From an uncultured Flavobacteriales bacterium (lineage in GTDB: Bacteria; Bacteroidota; Bacteroidia; Flavobacteriales_D; Sanyastnellaceae), in assembly GCA_905478795.1 (NCBI GenBank), contig CAJQJX010000016.1:20139-84138 (forward strand): 64,000 nucleotides of DNA. The letters run 5' to 3'. The notes beneath the pieces were generated by a model. The model made no database searches, was not told where the DNA came from, and saw nothing but the letters and a program-made list of their open reading frames with translations. Positions within the stretch are counted from its first letter, which is position 1, and every line of letters starts with the position of its first letter. This document shows, piece after piece, positions 59,610-64,000 of this stretch. The position numbers were made by a program, and so were the translations under genes.

Positions 59610-60464
59610 CTATTCTTCTGAATTCCGGAGGCACCGGACGGAAAATCCATTAAAGGGAACACTGTTTGACCTCCAGATGCCCGATTCAGTGTCTTTCAGC
59701 CGTCTATACCACGCAAACTGAAAACTGCCATTGGTACTCCACCACCATCCACTCGCTCCGGCTGTGCTGTAGGAGCCATTGCTGTATCGAACCCCTCCAG
59801 GAGAAGCGGCAAAACCAACGGAGTCGGTGCCATTGCCATCCCACCATTGGTTCAAGTACCATCCCTCAGTTGACTTTAACTGATCCCCTTGATCAGTGCC
59901 CCTCCAACCTTCGATATTGGCTTCCTCTTGGGTCATTCCCATGGCCATTTCCAACGCCATCCAGTCCTCATCGCTCGGAACGTGCCAGCCTATCGGGCAG
60001 AGGTTGCGGGCATCAGTGGCAGCATACCAATTGTACAGTCTGCCGTATTCTACCAAAGACTGCACGGTATCACACGCATCGAGATCCAAGGCATATCCCA
60101 CACAATCATCTCCATCTCCATACACCGCCATGCGGCCAGTAGCGGGATAGTCCTGCCACGCACTGTCACTGATATTGGTCAGGATAGCATCACCATTGGC
60201 ATAATGTGAACTGCGCAAATTCTCGGCAAACCAACACTGCTCTCCCACCGCGGTGGTCGCATACTGGTGCCCATCAAAAGTCAAGGCCTCTCCACACATC
60301 CACACATCTGCCGTGTCTGTGCATCCTCCGAATACTTGCAAAAAAGGAATCAGGTCCGCAATCGTGTGACATCCGTCCCCATTGTAATCGGGGTCATAGT
60401 TGGGATTGACCTGCGCCATGACCGCAACAGGAACAAGCGCCAAGACAAGAGTAAATCTGTACAT
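59610..60464 (-). CDS. Secreted FISUMP-domain protein, shorter paralogue
   Basis: 284 residues. A signal peptide (about 1-17) is followed by a short dockerin-like loop (DYNGDGCHTIADLIPFLQVF, about 26-45) that is degenerate compared with its neighbour. The FISUMP domain fills residues about 60-284: FDGHQYATTAVGEQCWFAEN, YGRLYNWYAATDARNLCPIG, GWHVPSDEDWMALE, GFAASPGGVRYSNGSY, and a closing FSVRCLRN. It is clearly related to the protein at 57559-58713 and has the same order (signal, calcium loop, FISUMP) but lacks the long Cys-rich linker, so one probably arose by local duplication. It is divergent from an esterase gene, with an 8-bp inverted repeat between them. Confidence 0.85.
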   Translation of the reverse strand: MYRFTLVLALVPVAVMAQVNPNYDPDYNGDGCHTIADLIPFLQVFGGCTDTADVWMCGEALTFDGHQYATTAVGEQCWFAENLRSSHYANGDAILTNISDSAWQDYPATGRMAVYGDGDDCVGYALDLDACDTVQSLVEYGRLYNWYAATDARNLCPIGWHVPSDEDWMALEMAMGMTQEEANIEGWRGTDQGDQLKSTEGWYLNQWWDGNGTDSVGFAASPGGVRYSNGSYSTAGASGWWWSTNGSFQFAWYRRLKDTESGIWRSNSVPFNGFSVRCLRNSEE

Positions 60465-60518
60465 GACTCAATATCAGTCATTTCTATTTCCAAACCAAAC
60501 TTGAGAGGCGCTTGAGAA

Positions 60519-60543
60519 ATTTGGAAGGAATCCAATTCCAAAT
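60519..60543. promoter_or_regulatory. 8-bp inverted repeat between FISUMP gene and esterase gene
   Basis: ATTTGGAA (60519-60526) and TTCCAAAT (60536-60543) form a perfect inverted repeat with a 9-base spacer; a further half-site TTTCCAAA occurs about 40 bases to the left. Located between divergent genes, it looks like an operator for a dimeric regulator. Confidence 0.42.
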
Positions 60544-60583
60544 CACGCTTTACATTGCCTCGGACCTTGCCAACCCCGCCACC

Positions 60584-61840
60584 ATGAAGAACCGACTATG
60601 CAGCATGCTCTCGACCATTGTCGTGAGCATCACCCCCATTCTTGCTCAATCCGAATGCGACGGGGAGCGCTATCGCTTCACCTCGACCTACGAGAATGTC
60701 TCGGTATCAGAGGGACACGTGTACGGCCAAAACATCGATGCCCTGGGCCTCGACACGGAACTCGACTTCGACTTCTATGAGGCGGTGGGCAATGGTGAGG
60801 CGAACCGCCCATTGATCATCATCGCCCACGGTGGCTTTTTCCTCGCCGGCGCTAACAATGGCATGGACGTGGTCCCCTTGTGCGAAGACTTCGCCAAGAT
60901 GGGCTACGCGGTGGCCAGCATCTCCTACCGCTTGGGCATCGCCAACCTGCTGGACCTCGAAAACGAACTTATCCGCGCCGTTTGGCGGGGCGTTCATGAC
61001 GGACGGGCCGCCGTCCGGCACTTCCGCAAGTCTGTGGAAGAAGACGGCAATCCCTGGGGCATCGATCCGGAACGCATTTACATGGGCGGCGTATCCGCCG
61101 GCGGATTCCTGGCTCTGCACCACGCCTACGTCGACAACGAATCCGAAATTCCCTCCGTTATCGATCAGTCCCAGCCCGGTATGGGCGGCGGCCTTGAAGG
61201 CGCGTCCGGCAACCCCGGCTACAGCTCGGACGTAGCGGGCATCTTCAACGTCTCTGGCGCCCTCAAGGATGCCGATTGGATGCAGGCCGGCGATGCCCCG
61301 CTCGTCTCTGTCCACGGCACCGCCGACGGCACCGTCCCCTACGGCACCGGCTCAGTTGCCCTGCTCGGCTTCAATGTCACCGAGGTCGACGGCAGTGCCA
61401 CCCTCCACGAGCAAGCCGAGGAAATCGGACTCACCCACTGCTTCGTCACCATCGACGGCGCCGGACACGTGCCCCACGTCACCAACGCCGACGCCTACGA
61501 TGTGACCCTCTCCACGGTCGCGGGCGCCCTCTCCTCATGGATCTGTGCTTCCTATCCCAACCAATGTGGCGCATACGATTACACCAGTGACATCCGTGAG
61601 CAAGTCGCCACCGCGGTCCGCATGTATCCCAACCCCGCCACCGGCGGTCAGGTCACGCTGTCCCACTCCGCCTCTGACGGCGAATGGACATCCTTCATCC
61701 GCGACGCTCAAGGCCGCGTCATCAGCGAGCACAGCGCCTCCGGACCGCAATCCACCCTCGACGTGAGCGCGCTGCCCAGCGGACTGTACGTGATCGAAGT
61801 AGCGGACTGGCGCTGGCGCCAACGCCTCATTGTCCGATGA
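60584..61840 (+). CDS. Secreted carboxylesterase-type alpha/beta hydrolase with T9SS type A domain
   Basis: 418 residues from ATG 60584; an in-frame start 24 codons upstream has no export signal ahead of the real one. The signal peptide ends near ILAQ (22). The hydrolase domain (about 45-335) has IIIAHGGFF (78-86), nucleophile Ser171 in GVSAGG, Asp248 in VHGTADGTVPY and His295 in DGAGHVPH, a BD-FAE/carboxylesterase-like arrangement. The T9SS domain (about 350-418) starts MYPNPATGGQ and ends LPSGLYVIEV. Third codon positions are richer in C than in most neighbours, which may reflect high expression or later acquisition. It is likely an acetyl- or feruloyl-type esterase acting outside the cell; substrate unknown. 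Confidence 0.85.
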   Translation: MKNRLCSMLSTIVVSITPILAQSECDGERYRFTSTYENVSVSEGHVYGQNIDALGLDTELDFDFYEAVGNGEANRPLIIIAHGGFFLAGANNGMDVVPLCEDFAKMGYAVASISYRLGIANLLDLENELIRAVWRGVHDGRAAVRHFRKSVEEDGNPWGIDPERIYMGGVSAGGFLALHHAYVDNESEIPSVIDQSQPGMGGGLEGASGNPGYSSDVAGIFNVSGALKDADWMQAGDAPLVSVHGTADGTVPYGTGSVALLGFNVTEVDGSATLHEQAEEIGLTHCFVTIDGAGHVPHVTNADAYDVTLSTVAGALSSWICASYPNQCGAYDYTSDIREQVATAVRMYPNPATGGQVTLSHSASDGEWTSFIRDAQGRVISEHSASGPQSTLDVSALPSGLYVIEVADWRWRQRLIVR

Positions 61841-61886
61841 CCCCCCGTGGTCTGAAGTGGCTTTTAACGCGGACCGCGCTCTGGCA

Positions 61887-62675
61887 TCACAACTTGCGCG
61901 CGCGAAGGGCGTAGCAATGCGGCAGGCGCTGTTGAATCCTGTCTTCCAGGACAAATTCACCCGGTGCCCTTTCCACCATCCCCGCCAACGGATACGGCGA
62001 ATGGTCATACTCTTCAAACAAAGTCAACTCAAAGCCACCGCTGCGCAGCGCTTCCAGCACATCCGACAAGGTGTGGTCCCAGTAGCAGGAAGTGATGTCC
62101 ACGTCCTTGCCCCCGTCGGTGTATGACCCCGTTTGCGTCTCGACATCGGGCTCAGAAGAATGGAAATAATCGACCGGTGCATTTTGGTCAAACAGCCAAA
62201 TCAGGGGGTGAAATTCAACCAACACCAACTCACCTCCTCGGGGAAGGTGACGCGCCGCAACCTGCATCCAAGCAGCAACATCCGGTAGCCAGCCCAACAC
62301 GCCATAACTCGCAAACACGGTATCCACGGTCTTTCCGAGATCGAGTTTCAAAACGTCGCTCAAGACAAACTGCGCCGAAAGGCCCAGCTCGTCCGCAGTC
62401 TCTTGGGCAACCTGCAGCGCCGCATCCGAGAAATCAACTCCGGTGACCTTCGCCCCCATTCTGGACAGTGAAAGGGTGTCCTGACCAAAGTGGCATTGCA
62501 GGTGCAGGACGGACCGTCCCGTCACATCGCCAAGAAGCCTCAGCTCGAAGGGCTTCAACGAAGTCGCTCCGGCTTTGAACCCAGGCATGTCATAGAAATC
62601 CGAGGCGACATGAATCTCCGTGCGAAGGTTCCACGCCGCCCGGTTCACCTCGATGTAATCGTCTTGACCGCTCAC
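61887..62675 (-). CDS. Class I SAM-dependent methyltransferase
   Basis: 262 residues. The SAM-binding region has motif I as SVLHLQCHFGQDTLSLSRMG (about 55-74), then VTGVDFSDAALQVAQ (motif II) and FASYGVLGWLPDVAAWM (motif IV-like). The C-terminal third, with LVEFHPLIWLFD and DITSCYWDHTLSDVLEALRS, matches a common ubiquinone/menaquinone-type or small-molecule methyltransferase subfamily in Bacteroidota; the acceptor is unknown. It is cytoplasmic. Convergent with the esterase (46 bases) and not obviously linked to its neighbours. The next gene upstream is the YdjM-type hydrolase on the same strand, 83 bases away. Confidence 0.85.
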   Translation of the reverse strand: MSGQDDYIEVNRAAWNLRTEIHVASDFYDMPGFKAGATSLKPFELRLLGDVTGRSVLHLQCHFGQDTLSLSRMGAKVTGVDFSDAALQVAQETADELGLSAQFVLSDVLKLDLGKTVDTVFASYGVLGWLPDVAAWMQVAARHLPRGGELVLVEFHPLIWLFDQNAPVDYFHSSEPDVETQTGSYTDGGKDVDITSCYWDHTLSDVLEALRSGGFELTLFEEYDHSPYPLAGMVERAPGEFVLEDRIQQRLPHCYALRARKL

Positions 62676-62758
62676 ACCCTGAATTTAGGCGCATCCGCTC
62701 CTACCTCAAACAGGTGACCGAGGTCATGACACGTTTTCAGCAGTAAATGAAAGCCACA

Positions 62759-64000
62759 TCACGGCGTTACCTCCGTCACATCCTCGGGCGCGAGGCCGCC
62801 GGCCCGATTGAACAGCCCGATCATCATATCCTCGGCCTTGGTATCGGGCGGTCCGCCCTGGGCGCGCTCGAAGCCATAAGCTTCGTCGGGGCCCCGGTCG
62901 ACCAGCTTGAACCGGAAGATGTAATCGTCGGCATCCGCACCGCGCCCCGAGAAGCTGCCGAAACGGAGGTCGTTGACCTGCAAGCTCCCGTCGTCGCGCA
63001 GCACCGCATTGAGGTAGCCGGCGCTGAACCACCGCAACACCCCGATCGTCTCGTCGGTGTCGAAGTTGTGCAAGAGGTCGTACCCCTTTGCTACAGGGTG
63101 AAAGGTGATGGGGATTTCGTCGAGAATGGAATACTGGGCCAGCAGGTATTCGTCTCCTGCATCCACCACCACATTCCAAAGGAGATTATTGAAGATGGTC
63201 GGCGTGATGTGGAATTTCTCGTAGCTCTTTGTGTCCGCCTGCAGCGCCTCTTCAAAGGTTTGGTGAACGTGATGGTAGTTCAATACCGTCAGCGCGAGAT
63301 AGAAGCAACACCAGCCCAACCCGATGACGTTCCACAGCTGGCGGCGCCTGTCCTCACGGGCGAATCGCGCCGCCACAAGCAAGCAAGACAGAAAGGGAAA
63401 CGTCCACAGCGGGTCGGCCACCGCGATGGTCCCCCACGCCACACGGGTGTCTGCGAAGGGCGCAAACAACTGGGTTCCATACGTGGTGAAGCAATCGAGC
63501 AGGGTGTGGGTCAGAAAGCCCCAGAAAAACAGGAGCACCCACCCCTTGAGGTCCGCATCGGGTACCTGCCAATCGCCCTGGAAATAGCGCTTCTGGGCGT
63601 GTCGCCAAAGCCAAGCGCCCGCCAGTGGCACATACAAGGCCACAGGCCACCATCCGCCGGGGGATACAATCTGTGTGATGAAGTTGACCACGAACCCGAT
63701 CAGCACGGCTGCCGTGGCCTTAGTGGCTACGGCCATCCAAGCGTGGTATTGGCTGCGGTACAGCCGGTGCGTCACCCACCCAAAGGCCAAGGCGCCCAGC
63801 ACACAAAAAAGCAGCGAGTGACTGATGCCACGGTGGAAACCAAGGTTGTCCAATTCGCTCAGGAAAAACTTGCCCAGCACATCCATATCGGGAATCGTAC
63901 CCGCCACGGCGCCCCACACCATAGCCCGGTTGCCGATGCGGCGTCCCAACACCACCTCTCCCACAGCGGCACCCAACACAATCTGCGACAGTGAATCCAT
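62759..64000 (-). CDS. YdjM/DUF457-type membrane-bound metal-dependent hydrolase
   Basis: 413 residues; the start codon is the last three bases of the window. MDSLSQIVLGAAVGEVVLG is the usual start of the family, so the gene is probably complete. Metal-binding motifs are GTIPDMDVLG (34-43) and FHRGISHSLL (55-64), the D-x-D and H-R-G-x-S-H signature. A third conserved His occurs in FLTHTLLDCFTTYGT (about 160-174). Several transmembrane helices lie between. Proteins of this family are inner-membrane enzymes of unsettled substrate, described as LexA-regulated or lipid-phosphatase-like in other bacteria. It is followed on the same strand by the methyltransferase. Confidence 0.85.
   Translation of the reverse strand: MDSLSQIVLGAAVGEVVLGRRIGNRAMVWGAVAGTIPDMDVLGKFFLSELDNLGFHRGISHSLLFCVLGALAFGWVTHRLYRSQYHAWMAVATKATAAVLIGFVVNFITQIVSPGGWWPVALYVPLAGAWLWRHAQKRYFQGDWQVPDADLKGWVLLFFWGFLTHTLLDCFTTYGTQLFAPFADTRVAWGTIAVADPLWTFPFLSCLLVAARFAREDRRRQLWNVIGLGWCCFYLALTVLNYHHVHQTFEEALQADTKSYEKFHITPTIFNNLLWNVVVDAGDEYLLAQYSILDEIPITFHPVAKGYDLLHNFDTDETIGVLRWFSAGYLNAVLRDDGSLQVNDLRFGSFSGRGADADDYIFRFKLVDRGPDEAYGFERAQGGPPDTKAEDMMIGLFNRAGGLAPEDVTEVTP

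Noticed and set aside
57559..60464. FISUMP proteins as variable targets of a diversity-generating retroelement
   Set aside because: Although the domain is related to folds used as such targets, no reverse transcriptase, accessory gene or template repeat is present.
62747..63994. 415-codon open frame on the plus strand opposite the YdjM-type gene
   Set aside because: It mirrors a confident gene with metal-binding signatures; the product is rich in Arg, Gln, Pro and His and shows no domain or signal.
1..64000. tRNA, rRNA, CRISPR arrays, insertion sequences, integrases
   Set aside because: Looked for cloverleaf-like segments, regularly spaced repeats and transposase or integrase motifs in gaps and coding regions; none found.

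Overview
The window reads as a chromosomal segment from a member of the Bacteroidota, most likely a marine or freshwater Flavobacteriales-type bacterium with unusually high GC for that group (inference). The evidence is a SusC/SusD pair, at least eight type A C-terminal sorting domains and one type B (gliding-motility-type) domain of the type IX secretion system (T9SS), scarce Shine-Dalgarno sequences, a few TAnnTTTG-like promoter boxes, and repeated Cys-bounded motifs of the GCTDPxACN...DDGSC kind. I found no rRNA, tRNA, CRISPR array, insertion sequence or prophage gene.

Layout. 1-10 kb: the start of a secreted subtilase running off the left edge, an AlkB-type alkane hydroxylase, a secreted alpha/beta hydrolase, a PH-domain membrane protein, a BNR-repeat protein, a Kazal-domain protein, and two membrane proteins (DUF808 and DUF4153-like). 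10-19 kb: a two-headed secreted esterase, a large Ig-like/T9SS protein, a rhodanese, a fabH-fabI pair for fatty acid synthesis, and a cupredoxin/fasciclin protein. 19-27.5 kb: a small membrane protein behind a three-fold 11-bp-period repeat, a GH13 alpha-amylase-type enzyme, two translationally coupled cupredoxin/multicopper-oxidase-like genes, an EF-hand protein, and a penicillin-acylase-type Ntn hydrolase. 27.5-38.5 kb: a polysaccharide utilisation locus (susC, susD, PKD lipoprotein; divergent GH5-CBM6 and GH16 lipoprotein) whose enzyme set points to beta-1,3-glucan (laminarin). 38.7-41.4 kb: CDGSH protein, YceI, a Crp/Fnr-type regulator and an HI0933-type flavoprotein. 41.4-53.7 kb: a 1,228-residue GH3 beta-glucosidase, a T9SS type B adhesin-like protein, a giant BNR protein, a papain-like peptidase, a carboxymuconolactone-decarboxylase-family protein and a DoxX-like protein. 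53.8-64 kb: a choice-of-anchor B protein, a RimB-RimK fusion, two FISUMP-domain proteins around a small beta-barrel-like protein, another secreted esterase, a methyltransferase and a YdjM-type membrane hydrolase.

How they work together. The main theme is capture and breakdown of polymers at the cell surface. The PUL lipoproteins and TonB-linked porin would bind and import beta-glucan oligosaccharides made by GH16 and GH5, and GH3 would trim them to glucose. The GH13 enzyme would cover alpha-glucans, and several esterases and peptidases are exported through T9SS. Two short modules recur across otherwise unrelated exported proteins. One is a single calcium-loop dockerin-like segment (DxNxDGxVxVxDxLxLLxxFG, usually followed by Cys). 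The other is a 20-25-residue Cys-bounded motif. With one exception (GH3) the dockerin-like proteins lack a T9SS domain, so the module may mark a second way of assembling proteins on the surface. This is the most distinctive unexplained pattern here.
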